Origin: Bremerella sp. JC817
GTDB lineage: Bacteria > Planctomycetota > Planctomycetia > Pirellulales > Pirellulaceae
Length of the DNA: 64,000 nucleotides
Direction of reading: 5' to 3'
NCBI RefSeq assembly: GCF_040718835.1
Contig: NZ_JBFEFG010000280.1
Span: 310,001 to 374,000, forward strand
Position numbers and translations under genes: made by a program. The notes beneath the pieces were generated by a model. The model was not told where the DNA came from. It did no database searches and saw only the letters and a list, made by a program, of their open reading frames with translations. The first letter of the stretch is position 1. Each line of letters opens with the position of its first letter. Of the stretch, positions 16,401 to 28,516 are shown piece after piece.

Positions 16401-19400
16401 CCGTAGTGAGCCGTTAGAAATGCCAGCGGAATGGTCGCGGCTTCGTCGAAGCTCTGATTGCTCGGCTTCTTGGCGACGTAGTTCTGATCGACCAGCAAAT
16501 GGCTCGTCATGCTGGCGGTCGAAAGGGCGATGACTTCGTCACCCACCTTCAGGTTCTTCACCTTACTGCCAACAGCCGTGATGACGCCGCTTCCTTCGAA
16601 GCCAAACGTCACGTCAGCTTCGCTGAGAATGCCGATCTCTTTTTCGTATTCCTGAAGCATACCCAAGGCACGCAGCACATCGCGGAAGTTCAAGCCGGAC
16701 GCCTTCACGGCGATCTCGACTTCGGTCTCGCCAGGAGCGGTTCGCGGCTTGGAGACCAGTTCCAGGTTGGTCAGCATGCCGAACTTCTTCAGGCCGAGCT
16801 GATACGACTGCTCTGGCACGGTCAGCTCGCCATCGTCTGCCAAACGCATTGGCATCAAGCGTGCCGAGAAACGCCGCTCGCCTCGCAAGGCAATTTCGGT
16901 TTCGGCATCGGGGACCCAGACTTCGCCGAACAAACGTCCGGCCGACTCGCGATCGGCGGCGTCGACATCGACCCGGGTGCACTGCAGCTTCGGCATCTCG
17001 TTGGCGATCACGCCTGCCAGACCCCATGTCGCGGCTTCCAGCGGGTGACCAATCTTGTCGCCCGCAAAGACCTGCTGGCCTGACAACGTCACGACATACA
17101 ACCGTGGTGCCTGGTCTTCCAACGCACCCAAGGCCTGGGCGACGTGCAGTAGTCCCTGGCAACCGAGGGCATGATCGACCATTGATTCGTCGGCCTTGCC
17201 TGACAAATCTTGCTGAGCCCACAGATAGATAACGCCGCGTAGTTTGCGATTGCCACCCAGCTTCAGCGATTCCAGCAGATCGGCGAACTGCGACGGTTCG
17301 GCCGGATCGAGCGTGGCGTCTTGCGGTCCGAATTCCAGTTCCGTGCCTGGAGCGATTTCCATCACGTGCTGCTTGCGCTGCCGCAACTGATCGACCAGGT
17401 ACTCGGTCATCGGACGGCCATCACCGAAGACAAGCCAGACCGATTCGTCCGCTTCATCAACCGTCAACGGCTTGCCGATACGATGCGTTTCGAGCCATTG
17501 CACTTCGTGGTACCAACGATCGACATCGGCGACCAAACGCTTCTGTAGATCGATCTTCGCCAACCGGGCCAGCTTCAAGCCGCGAACTTCGGCAAGCACT
17601 TCCCCTTCTTCGTTGGCGAGAATGATATCGGCTTCGACCTGAGGCATTCGCCCTGGCTTGCGGCCGGTAATCTTCGACCAGCAAGCAACCCGCTGCGGCG
17701 AATGTTCTTCAAAGCAGGTGATGCTTTGCACACCGATCGGAATGAACGTCGTGCCCGGCGTGAGGTCGTCGGCCAGCAAGCTGCCCACCGTCTGGAAGCA
17801 AGCGTCCAACAGGGCAGGGTGGAGGCTGTAGTTGCGAGCGTCGCTTTGCAGTTCGGACGGCAACGCGACTTCCGCCAGCGATTCGCCATCGCCATTGCCC
17901 AGGCGTTTGATGCCCTGGAAGGCGTGACCATACTGCAAACCACTTTGCTTCGCGCCGAGATAAAACTCGTCGACTTCGACCTGCTTCTCCATGCGGAAGA
18001 AGACATCTTGCAGCTCGGCCTTTTCAGGACGAGCCGTGGCCGGAGCAATTTTACCGGCGGCATGCAGCTTCCAGATGGTGTCGTTGTCGTCGGACGTTTC
18101 CGCACTAAGGATACGGAACGAAGCATAGCCGAACTCTTCCGGCAATAAGATGACTTGGATCGTCTTCGAATGCTGTTGTTCGAAGACCAATGGCTGCTGA
18201 ACGGTCATCTGCTCGACCGCGAACAGGCCTGATTCGAACTGCGCTTTAGCGGCCGCCAACGCCAGCTCTACGTAGCCTGTCGCTGGGAAGACCGGATTGC
18301 CGAACAGCTGGTGATCGTTCAGATAGGCCGGGAAGCCAGGGGCCAGGTTCGTCTGGAACAAGACCTCGTCGGTCGCGGTCGGAATCTTGACGCCCAACAG
18401 CGGATGCGAAGTCCGCGTTGGCATCAACCCAACCCCGGTTCCGAAGTCATCGCCACTGGAGACCGGCATCGTGTCAGGAGCCCAATAGCGGCTCCGCACG
18501 AACGGATAGGTCGGCAGTTCAACGCGACCAAACTGATACGGTGCATCGAACGACTTCCAATCGATCGCCACGCCCAACTGGTACAACTCGCCAACCGAAT
18601 CGAGCAAGATCTGCCAGTCGTCACGACCGCTGCGAAGGCTCGGTAGCCAAGCGTTCTCTTTGCCTGGCACGCTCACGCGGCCGAGGCTTGAAAGAACGGG
18701 CTGCGGACCGACTTCGATAAAGACGTTGCCACCCTTGGCGGCGATGGCTTGGATACCATCGGCGAAACGGACTGCTTCCCGCAGATGCTGACGCCAGTAC
18801 TCCGGCTTGGTGAACGCATCTTTGCTCAACTGACCGGTCAGGTTCGCCGCGATCGGGAACGACGCCGGCTTCATGGCAATGGCGGAAACGGCTTGCTGGA
18901 ACTCTTCCAGGATCGGTTCCATCAACTGCGAATGGAACGCGTGCGAAACGGTCAGACGCGTGGCCCGAATGCCTTCGTTCTGACAAAGGGTCGCCACTTC
19001 GTCGATTGCTTCGGCAGCACCGCTTAGTACGGTCTGCTGCGGGCTATTCACCGCCGCGACGTTGACCTTCTTCGACAAACCATTGAGCAGCGTCTCAACC
19101 CGATCGGAAGCAGCCGACACGGCCAGCATCGCACCGCCAGCCGGCAGGCTTTGCATCAGCTTGCCACGCAAGGCAATCAGTTTCAAAGCATCTTCCAACG
19201 TGAAGACACCCGCAACACACGCCGCGACATATTCGCCGACGCTATGACCGATGGCCATGCTGGGGGAAACACCCCACGACAACCACAACTGAGCCAAGGC
19301 GTATTCGGTCGCGAACAACGTTGGCTGCGACATGGCCGTTTGATGAATCGTTTCGTCGCCTGCTTCGCCGAACAGAACGTCCAGCAGCGGAACGTCGTAC

Positions 19401-21112
19401 TTGGCGAGTTCGCTGGCACAGCGATCGATCGCGTCGCGATAGACTGGCTGCGTGTCGTACAGCTTCCGTCCCATGCCGACGTACTGCGAGCCCTGACCGG
19501 TGAACAGGAACACCACCTTGTTACGGCGACGAACGGGTTCGCTGGCGGATGATGCCTTCGAGCCCTTCTCGACCAGCTTGTTCAAGCCGGCGATCGCATC
19601 TTCCTTCGTCGCGGCAGTGATCGCGGCACGCACCTCCAGCGTCGAACGGCCAGTGGTCGCACTATGAGCCAGATCGGCCAGCGAGACGGCATCGCTTTGC
19701 AGCGTTTCCAGGTAACGCTCCGCCAGCAGCGGCAACGCATCGGCGGTTTGCGTCGAAACCGGGATCAGGTGGCGCGGTCGTTCGGCCTGAGGGGCATCGA
19801 CTGTCTTGGCTGGCTTCGAGACGTAATCGCCGACGATCACATGGCAGTTGGTGCCACCAAAACCGAAAGCACTGACGCCAGCCAAACGATTGCCTGGGGC
19901 GGCATTCCATTCGGTTGGCTGGGTGACGATTTCGACGTTGGCGTCGCTTAAATCGATGTAAGGATTCAGCGTCTCGAAATTGAGATGAGGAGGAATCTTG
20001 CCCTTGCTGACCGCCAGGATCAGCTTCAACAAACCGGCAACACCGGCGGCCGATTCCAAGTGACCAATGTTCGTTTTCACGCTTCCCAAGCGAAGTGGCT
20101 GCTTGGCGTCGCGCTGCATCCCGAGGACATTCTTCAGGCTCCGTACTTCGATCGGATCGCCCAGCGAAGTCCCAGTCCCGTGTGCCTCGATCAGTTCGAT
20201 CGATTGCGGCTCGACACCAGCATCGGCCAACGCTGCGTGAAGGACCTCTTGCTGCGACGGACCATTCGGCGCGGTCAGCCCGTTGGTGAGACCATCCTGG
20301 TTCACGGCGGTACCATGGATGACAGCGAGGATGCGATCGCCATCGCGCTCGGCATCGCTCAGTCGCTTCAGAATGACGGCACCGCAGCCTTCGCCACGGA
20401 CGTAGCCATCGGCCTTGGCATCAAAGGTTTTGCAGCGACCATCGGGGGCCATCATGCGGGCCTGGCAGAAGGTGATCGTGCCTTCAGGCGTCAGAATCAA
20501 GTTCACGCCGGCGGCCACGGCCAGATCGGTCTCGCCTGCTTCGAGGGCCTGGCAAGCCAAGTGCGCCGCGACCAGCGACGAACTGCAAGCGGTATCAACC
20601 GCGATGCTTGGTCCGCGGAAGTTGTAGAGATAGCTCAATCGATTGGCGGCGATCGAAAGACTGGTGCCGGTCGCGCTGTAGGCATTCAGCGAATCGAGCC
20701 CGCGGAACATCAACCGCGCATAGTCGCTGTTGCTGATACCGACGTACACACCGGTAGCGCTGTCACCTAGCGATTTGACAGGGATGCCGGCGTTCTCGAA
20801 CGCTTCCCAGGTCACTTCCAACAGCAGTCGCTGCTGCGGATCCATTTTCTCGGCTTCGCGTCCGCTGATACCGAAGAGGGTCGGATCGAAGTCGCTGACG
20901 TTGCCCAGAAAGCCACCGCGACGCGTATACATCTTGCCGGGCGTGGCTGGTTCCGGGTCGTACAGACGATCGACATCCCACCGATCTGGCGGGACCTCGA
21001 CGATGGCGTCGCGACCTTCGATTAGCAGATTCCAGAAGGCATCCGGGCCGTCGGCACCGGGCAAACGACAACCGATTCCGATAACGGCAATCGGTTCATG
21101 TTTTGGCTGCAT
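13415..21112 (-). CDS. type I iterative polyketide synthase fused to an alpha-oxoamine synthase
   Basis: A 2565-residue single-module megasynthase. Order: ketosynthase 1-430 (DTACSSS with Cys176, His311 in EAHGTGT, His351 in KTNIGHLE); acyltransferase about 530-830 (GHSVGEY with Ser624, HAFH at 724-727, the malonyl-type motif); dehydratase about 903-1190 (His934 in HQLFGNPVFP, Asp1103 in LLDACFQ); structural psi-KR about 1220-1430; enoylreductase about 1445-1760 (GGVGQAAVAIA); ketoreductase about 1775-1960 (TGGTGAIG, LDD at 1867-1869, Ser1910, Tyr1924); acyl carrier domain about 2055-2130 (GLDSLMG, Ser2087). After a linker comes a PLP-dependent alpha-oxoamine synthase domain about 2185-2560: His2300, Asp2373 and His2376 in FVDEAHS, Lys2408 in TLSKSLG. 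There is no methyltransferase and no thioesterase. Predicted: an unbranched reduced chain released by decarboxylative condensation with an amino acid. Confidence 0.93.
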   Translation of the reverse strand: MQPKHEPIAVIGIGCRLPGADGPDAFWNLLIEGRDAIVEVPPDRWDVDRLYDPEPATPGKMYTRRGGFLGNVSDFDPTLFGISGREAEKMDPQQRLLLEVTWEAFENAGIPVKSLGDSATGVYVGISNSDYARLMFRGLDSLNAYSATGTSLSIAANRLSYLYNFRGPSIAVDTACSSSLVAAHLACQALEAGETDLAVAAGVNLILTPEGTITFCQARMMAPDGRCKTFDAKADGYVRGEGCGAVILKRLSDAERDGDRILAVIHGTAVNQDGLTNGLTAPNGPSQQEVLHAALADAGVEPQSIELIEAHGTGTSLGDPIEVRSLKNVLGMQRDAKQPLRLGSVKTNIGHLESAAGVAGLLKLILAVSKGKIPPHLNFETLNPYIDLSDANVEIVTQPTEWNAAPGNRLAGVSAFGFGGTNCHVIVGDYVSKPAKTVDAPQAERPRHLIPVSTQTADALPLLAERYLETLQSDAVSLADLAHSATTGRSTLEVRAAITAATKEDAIAGLNKLVEKGSKASSASEPVRRRNKVVFLFTGQGSQYVGMGRKLYDTQPVYRDAIDRCASELAKYDVPLLDVLFGEAGDETIHQTAMSQPTLFATEYALAQLWLSWGVSPSMAIGHSVGEYVAACVAGVFTLEDALKLIALRGKLMQSLPAGGAMLAVSAASDRVETLLNGLSKKVNVAAVNSPQQTVLSGAAEAIDEVATLCQNEGIRATRLTVSHAFHSQLMEPILEEFQQAVSAIAMKPASFPIAANLTGQLSKDAFTKPEYWRQHLREAVRFADGIQAIAAKGGNVFIEVGPQPVLSSLGRVSVPGKENAWLPSLRSGRDDWQILLDSVGELYQLGVAIDWKSFDAPYQFGRVELPTYPFVRSRYWAPDTMPVSSGDDFGTGVGLMPTRTSHPLLGVKIPTATDEVLFQTNLAPGFPAYLNDHQLFGNPVFPATGYVELALAAAKAQFESGLFAVEQMTVQQPLVFEQQHSKTIQVILLPEEFGYASFRILSAETSDDNDTIWKLHAAGKIAPATARPEKAELQDVFFRMEKQVEVDEFYLGAKQSGLQYGHAFQGIKRLGNGDGESLAEVALPSELQSDARNYSLHPALLDACFQTVGSLLADDLTPGTTFIPIGVQSITCFEEHSPQRVACWSKITGRKPGRMPQVEADIILANEEGEVLAEVRGLKLARLAKIDLQKRLVADVDRWYHEVQWLETHRIGKPLTVDEADESVWLVFGDGRPMTEYLVDQLRQRKQHVMEIAPGTELEFGPQDATLDPAEPSQFADLLESLKLGGNRKLRGVIYLWAQQDLSGKADESMVDHALGCQGLLHVAQALGALEDQAPRLYVVTLSGQQVFAGDKIGHPLEAATWGLAGVIANEMPKLQCTRVDVDAADRESAGRLFGEVWVPDAETEIALRGERRFSARLMPMRLADDGELTVPEQSYQLGLKKFGMLTNLELVSKPRTAPGETEVEIAVKASGLNFRDVLRALGMLQEYEKEIGILSEADVTFGFEGSGVITAVGSKVKNLKVGDEVIALSTASMTSHLLVDQNYVAKKPSNQSFDEAATIPLAFLTAHYGLVRLAKLRKGERVLIHAAAGGVGQAAVAIAQAVGAEIYATASQGKWDFLRSLGIKHIYDSRTTLFSQQVLDDTDGQGVDVVLNSLNQEFIPKSFECLSAKGRFVEIGKIGIWTAEQVAELRPKAEYFPFDLGDEERKAPGLIAEMLTELLPQFESHQLAPLPLQAYRIEDAVEAFRFMQQAKHLGKVVLQMTPPTSERPLVRGDASYLITGGTGAIGLEVTQWLVDQGAKSVVLTSRSGKANEEAAERIAQWENEGAKISVLTMDAAQSDQVAAALGYVQTELPPLAGVFHAAGVLDDATIPQQSWERFSKVLPAKVDGSWYLHQQTRELPLDYFVCFSSIAAMIGSPGQANYAAANAFMDALCAGRRAEGLTGLSINWGPWSGGGMAKGTDARRFAGIGLGMIAPPQGLLAMEELLPTRHANVGVFPVEWNKFLKQFGRNKHPRLLDELAKIHRQERTAATAVGGSLRDRLQSADEEKRASMISDYVADQAAKTLGIAASQIDRAKPLAEMGLDSLMGIELKNAIEAELDVDIPVEEFSQDTTVTSLATAVAGLIGVEGDFTASSGEASTSPAAKEKPARAIEDIPDSEFQTDQFPEVVALQDRIATFARMGMDSPYFDVHEGTTRDTAIIDGREFICFSSYNYLGSSGDPEVTAAAKAAVDTFGTSVSASRVVSGEKTIHGELERKIAEFLGVESSVCFVGGHSTNETTIGHLMSPGDLILHDELAHNSLVQGCILSGAQRRAFPHNDTAACERMLAEVRGKYRRAVIVVEGVYSMDGDYCDLPKLVEIKEKYKAMLFVDEAHSIGTMGKTGRGICEHYGIPGSRIDFLMATLSKSLGSCGGYIAGKKTMIEYLKYTAPGFVFSVGMPPSNAAAALASFKRIEKHPEVVAKCMSNSKLFLKLAKEKGLDTGLSNNTPVVPVITGNSLLALKLSRALYARGYNVQPIMYPAVEEKAARLRFFITSCHSEEQIRQTVNATAEELAKLRAEEAGS

Positions 21113-21177
21113 CGAAAAGGCTTCCGTCGCAGGTGGATAGGAGCAGGCACGCCAACGGCAGACATTGGGTCAGTTGG

Positions 21178-21453
21178 CTATTTCTGGCCCGCAAGATAGT
21201 TCGAGAATTCTTCGATCGTGGGGTAATCGTAAACGATCGTGGGATCGATTCGTTTACCGAGCCAGGTCTCCAAATCGCCCGTCATCCCGATGGCCGTGGC
21301 CGAATCGAGGGCGAAGGAATCGAAGGTAGCGCTAGGGTCAATGGTGTTGGGATTCGTTTCCAACAGCTTGGCTAGATAATCGATAATCCAATCTTGGATT
21401 TCTTCCGCGGACTTAGGCGCATCGCCGGAAGGTGCGGACTGATCGGCTGTCAT
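21178..21453 (-). CDS. stand-alone acyl carrier protein
   Basis: A 91-residue protein with an acyl-carrier fold: four-helix pattern and the phosphopantetheine site ALDSATAIGM with Ser51. The helix after it (DLETWLGKRID) and the DYPTIEEFSNYLA end are typical of PKS-type carriers. A strong Shine-Dalgarno (GAGGTGATC) lies before the ATG at 21453. It sits between the PPTase and the PKS, all read leftwards with gaps of 41 and 65 bases, so it probably acts with the PKS, for example delivering a starter or extender group. The PKS also has its own carrier domain. Confidence 0.9.
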   Translation of the reverse strand: MTADQSAPSGDAPKSAEEIQDWIIDYLAKLLETNPNTIDPSATFDSFALDSATAIGMTGDLETWLGKRIDPTIVYDYPTIEEFSNYLAGQK

Positions 21454-21494
21454 TGATCACCTCGTGACTAAAGGGTAACACGCCAGTTTACCCG

Positions 21495-22268
21495 TTATTC
21501 ACCCGATCGACCACTGACCCAACCGAACGTTTTGATCTCTGGGGAATCGACGTGGGTGGTGCCGACAGCACCCACAAACCCTTCGCACGGAACGAGTTCC
21601 ATCAATCGAACCGACGGCGTATTGGGGAAGACATGAAAATGATTGACCACCTTCCGAGCATCCGGGGCCAGCAGATCGAGGGTAACCCGGTCGAGAGGAG
21701 CCCGTAGCCCGACGCCAATCGTCTTCAGATAGGCTTCTTTGTGGGTCCAAAACCGCAGGAAATGGCGATGCTGCTCGGTTTCCTGGTGGGCACAGATATC
21801 TTTGCGTTCCGCGTCGGAGAGACATCGTTCGAGCATGCTGGCGAAGCTGCGTACCTCGCGGATGCGTTCGATATCGACCCCAACTTCTGCCCCTTTGGTC
21901 ACTGCCACGACCGCCAGTTCGCTCGAATGCGTCAGGTTGAACTGAAGCGTTCCGGCTTGGCCGGTGATGACGTTTGGCTTGCCGTAACTGCTTGCCTGGT
22001 AAGCGATTTTGGCAGGTACTACGCCCAAATAACGTGACAAGATGTCGCGCAGGGCCGCGTGATAGACGACGTACTGCTGGGCGAGGTTTTCCGTGAAGAA
22101 CTTCGATGCCCGCAGTTGCTCGGCGTCTGAGAGGCTTTTATGAAGCTGGTCGACGTCGGCCAAGCCGTCTTCAAGCGAGACCCGCCAAAGGTGCAGATCG
22201 TTGGTTCCTATTTCCAATTGCCGAGCAGGAAGCGGCAAAGGAAACGGCTTGGTGGAAAGTTGAATCAT
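21495..22268 (-). CDS. Sfp-type 4'-phosphopantetheinyl transferase
   Basis: About 257 residues from the ATG at 22268 (MIQLSTKPF); a longer frame from 22298 adds a proline-rich leader. It transfers the 4'-phosphopantetheine arm from coenzyme A to carrier-domain serines. Family motifs are present: FNLTHSSELAVVAV, GVDIERI with the Mg-binding acidic pair, and FLRFWTHKEAYLKTIG with the WxxKEA catalytic signature. As first gene of the operon with ACP and PKS, it almost certainly activates Ser51 of the free carrier and Ser2087 of the synthase. Confidence 0.92.
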   Translation of the reverse strand: MIQLSTKPFPLPLPARQLEIGTNDLHLWRVSLEDGLADVDQLHKSLSDAEQLRASKFFTENLAQQYVVYHAALRDILSRYLGVVPAKIAYQASSYGKPNVITGQAGTLQFNLTHSSELAVVAVTKGAEVGVDIERIREVRSFASMLERCLSDAERKDICAHQETEQHRHFLRFWTHKEAYLKTIGVGLRAPLDRVTLDLLAPDARKVVNHFHVFPNTPSVRLMELVPCEGFVGAVGTTHVDSPEIKTFGWVSGRSGE

Positions 22269-22729
22269 CGGTGGTGGGCCCGTTCGGGGGGGTGCCATGA
22301 TCGGACATTCATCCGCAATATGGTCGAATTCGGCGAAATGCTGGGTCTGCGGCCATTGTTTCCAGGTCGAGAAGCGTAATCAGCAGAACCCCAATAGCTT
22401 CGCGCGATCGCAGCCAAAGGATACTTCACACCCATCGCAGAGGTGGAAATTACGCTAAATTCACTCGATCTCCCAGATTCACGTCGCTCCGAATAGGACC
22501 TAAATCGACTGGAGCAGGAGGGAAGCCTAGGCGAACTAGACCAAATATTCCGGCTCCAAGCAAGCGGCGCCAATCCCCACCAACGAGCGATCCCCCTGAA
22601 AGGGCCGCTCGGGCTAGCACTGACGTTGCGAGAAGATTATCGCAAAACCGATCGAAAGGTTGAGCTGATTTTCGCCAGATTTCGCGCGACAAGTCGTTTG
22701 AGACGCAACTTTTACATTGCCCAGACTAT
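22269..22729. other. upstream region of the PPTase-ACP-PKS operon, no gene seen
   Basis: About 460 bases between the leftward queC stop and the PPTase start. Frames here are serine/arginine rich and overlap the PPTase start, so I do not call genes. The operon promoter should be here; no convincing operator or terminator repeat was identified. Confidence 0.4.
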
Positions 22730-23389
22730 CTACCCGGCATACCGGGTGGGGTCGGGCAACCCGTGAGCAGAGAAGGCTTCTTTCCGTTCGACACACGCTC
22801 CGCACTTTCCACAATGCAGTTCGAGACCCTTGTAACAGGTCCAAGTCTTCTCGAACGGAACACCCAAATCGAAGCCTCGTTTGGCGATCTCGCCTTTGTC
22901 CATATGCACGAAGGGTCGCCATAGCTCGATCGGATTCCAGTCGCACAGCCGGGCCGCGTTGTCCATAGCATCGGCAAATTCAGGCCGGCAGTCGGGATAG
23001 ATCGCATGGTCGCCGCTATGGGCACCATAGGCGACCGCCTGACACTTGTTGCTGGCCGCCCAGGCAATCGCCACCGAAAGCAGGATCATGTTTCGATTCG
23101 GGACGACCGTCTGCTTCATGCTCTCTTCGGCGTAATGCCCTTCCGGGATTTCCATCTCACGGCCGGAAAGACTGTTGTTGCCGAAGATCGGGTTGATAGC
23201 CGACAGATCGGCGACCTGGTGCGGAACGCCGACCCCTTCGCAAAGTTGCCGGGCAAAGTCGAGCTCTTTCACGTGGCGCTGGCCGTAATCGACCGAGATG
23301 GCCCAGGCCTCGTGACCTTCGTCCAGAATGTGATAAAGCAGTGTTGCCGAATCCATTCCGCCCGACACCACCGCGACAACCTTCGCCAT
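22730..23389 (-). CDS. queC: 7-cyano-7-deazaguanine synthase
   Basis: A 219-residue QueC. It converts 7-carboxy-7-deazaguanine to preQ0 using ATP and ammonia in queuosine precursor synthesis. The PP-loop SGGMDS is at residues 9-14, followed by SVDYGQRH (32-39). The zinc site is Cys185 plus Cys193, Cys196 and Cys199 in the C-x7-CGKCGAC block. GGAG precedes the ATG at 23389. Other que genes are not in the window. Confidence 0.95.
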   Translation of the reverse strand: MAKVVAVVSGGMDSATLLYHILDEGHEAWAISVDYGQRHVKELDFARQLCEGVGVPHQVADLSAINPIFGNNSLSGREMEIPEGHYAEESMKQTVVPNRNMILLSVAIAWAASNKCQAVAYGAHSGDHAIYPDCRPEFADAMDNAARLCDWNPIELWRPFVHMDKGEIAKRGFDLGVPFEKTWTCYKGLELHCGKCGACVERKEAFSAHGLPDPTRYAG

Positions 23390-23488
23390 TTGCAGCTCCG
23401 TAGAAAGCCAGATTTGAATCCAATCCAGTCTAGCGCAGTTGACTGCGATCGAGAACCAGCGAATCGAGGTTGCCCCCGCCTAAAAAAC

Positions 23489-23518
23489 TTGCAAATCGGG
23501 CGAATCTTCCGTTACACT
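23489..23518 (+). promoter_or_regulatory. candidate sigma-70 promoter for the cytochrome/WD40 gene
   Basis: TTGCAA (23489-23494) and TACACT (23513-23518), separated by 18 bases, each match four of six consensus positions. It lies about 100 bases upstream of the ATG at 23616. Weak but well placed. Confidence 0.25.
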
Positions 23519-23615
23519 GACCTGCATCTTCCTGCGAGCCTTCCCTTCTCGACACGCCCTTGGCCTGTCACCTCCCTTCCTTTTCCTGTCGAGTTATCCC
23601 GCAAAGGGTTCATCC

Positions 23616-25025
23616 ATGCGTGCTTCCTCTCTATTCATGGTGGTGCTGATCGCATTCCCTGCGATCGCAGCGGCTGAAGACGCTGCGGCCGATCAGGCAG
23701 GTCAGGTCAGCTACTACCGGGACGTTCGACCAATCGTGCAAGCGAACTGTCAGGGATGCCACCAACCGGCAAAGCGGGGTGGCGACTTCCTGATGACCGA
23801 TCACAAATCACTGATGACCGCTGGCGAATCTGGGTCGGCCTCGGTGGTCGCTGGCGATCCGGCGGCTAGTTACCTGGTCGATTTGATCACACCGGTCGAC
23901 GGCAAAGCCGAGATGCCCAAAGGGAAGACGCCTCTTTCCGAGACCGATCGCAAGACGATCCTGAACTGGATCTTGCAAGGTGCGAAGGACGACACGTCAG
24001 AGTCCGCCAAAGTAACCTTCGATGCCGAACATCCACCGACCTACGTGCGTGCTCCCGTGCTGACCTGCGTTGCGTTCTCACCCGATGGCCAACTGCTTGC
24101 CGTATCTGGCTATCACGAAGTGCTTTTACAAAAGGCGGATGGAAGCGGAGTCGCTGGACGACTGGTTGGCATGTCCGAGCGAATCGAATCGGTTGCCTTC
24201 TCGCCGGATGGTAAGCGTCTGGCCGTGGCAGGCGGTTCGCCGGGAAGACTGGGTGAACTGCAGATGTGGGACGTTGCCGAGCGCAAACTTCTCTATTCAG
24301 TCCCCGTTTCGTACGACAACGTTTATGGTGCCAGTTGGTCCCCGGACGGCAAACTGGTGGCAATTGGCTGCGGCGACAACTCGGTCCGGGCCTTCGATGC
24401 TGAGACCGGCCAGCAATCGTTCTTCAATGGTGCTCACGAAGACTGGGCCCTCGATACGGTCTTCTCGAAAGATGGCAGCCACCTGGTTTCGGTGAGTCGA
24501 GACATGGCGGTGAAGCTGTATGAAGTGAAGACACAGCGATTCGTCGACAACGTCACCAGCATTACGCCTGGTGCCTTGAAGGGTGGCATCAATGCGGTGG
24601 CTCTTCAGCCGGGACAAGATCAGGTGTTGATCGGCGGCGCCGATGGCGTGCCGAAGATCTATCGCTTGTTCCGCGAAAAGGCTCGCAAGATTGGCGACGA
24701 CTTCAACAAGATCAAAGACTTCCCAGAGATGCCAGGCCGTATCTACGACGTGGCATTCACTTCCGACGGCAGCAAAGCGGTGGTTTGCAGCAGCCTGGAT
24801 GGAGCGGGCTTCATTCAGGTTCTGGATGTCAGTGAAGGAAAGAAACTGGTCGACCTGGAAGGTCCGCTGCAAGCGATCTACTCGGTAAGCATCAGCCCTG
24901 ACAACAAGCAAGTCGCCTCGGTTGGTTTCTCCGGTGACGTCCTGCTGCACGACCTCGAAACGGGCAAGAAGCAGCAAACGTTTCCTGCCGTGCCGATTTC
25001 CCCGCAGACTGCGGCCGCCCACTAA
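23616..25025 (+). CDS. planctomycete cytochrome-c-like domain protein with WD40-type propeller
   Basis: A 469-residue secreted protein. Signal peptide 1-20 (MRASSLFMVVLIAFPAIAAA). A PSCyt1-type cytochrome domain follows, with a haem c motif CQGCH at 45-49. From about residue 145 there are repeated propeller blades with FSPDG motifs (AFSPDGQLLAV, AFSPDGKRLAV, SWSPDGKLVAI), a WD40-like propeller. It is followed 36 bases later by the DUF1549/DUF1553 gene, the characteristic planctomycete pairing. Likely a periplasmic or exported redox or binding partner; substrate unknown. Confidence 0.9.
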   Translation: MRASSLFMVVLIAFPAIAAAEDAAADQAGQVSYYRDVRPIVQANCQGCHQPAKRGGDFLMTDHKSLMTAGESGSASVVAGDPAASYLVDLITPVDGKAEMPKGKTPLSETDRKTILNWILQGAKDDTSESAKVTFDAEHPPTYVRAPVLTCVAFSPDGQLLAVSGYHEVLLQKADGSGVAGRLVGMSERIESVAFSPDGKRLAVAGGSPGRLGELQMWDVAERKLLYSVPVSYDNVYGASWSPDGKLVAIGCGDNSVRAFDAETGQQSFFNGAHEDWALDTVFSKDGSHLVSVSRDMAVKLYEVKTQRFVDNVTSITPGALKGGINAVALQPGQDQVLIGGADGVPKIYRLFREKARKIGDDFNKIKDFPEMPGRIYDVAFTSDGSKAVVCSSLDGAGFIQVLDVSEGKKLVDLEGPLQAIYSVSISPDNKQVASVGFSGDVLLHDLETGKKQQTFPAVPISPQTAAAH

Positions 25026-25061
25026 ATCGCCTTCAAGCATCCATCGTATGGGATTTGAAAT

Positions 25062-28361
<3,300 letters not shown>

Positions 28362-28381
28362 CAAGCGGCAAACCCCATAAA

Positions 28382-28416
28382 GTGGGCTATCGACTCGATT
28401 TCGGTAGCCCACCTCT
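28382..28416 (+). terminator. hairpin after the cytochrome gene pair
   Basis: GTGGGCTA (28382-28389) pairs with TAGCCCAC (28405-28412) around a 15-base loop, about 20 bases past the stop at 28361. The T-content after it is poor (CTCTTT), so it may be a Rho-independent terminator of modest strength or simply an mRNA 3' hairpin. Confidence 0.45.
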
Positions 28417-28516
28417 TTGAATGGGCCTTGCGGTCTGCCAAAATCATCGCGGTTAATTGGGGGAAACCTTTTTCGGTTTCGAGCGGTACTGTAGATGTAC
28501 AGCCCCATTCGCGAAC

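Noticed and set aside
13151..16417. Two long plus-strand frames opposite the PKS C-terminal half
   Set aside because: They overlap intact KR, ACP and AOS domains on the other strand and show no domain of their own.
22265..22573. Leftward 102-codon frame ahead of the PPTase gene
   Set aside because: Ser/Arg-rich, overlaps the PPTase start in another frame, with no ribosome-binding site or motif.
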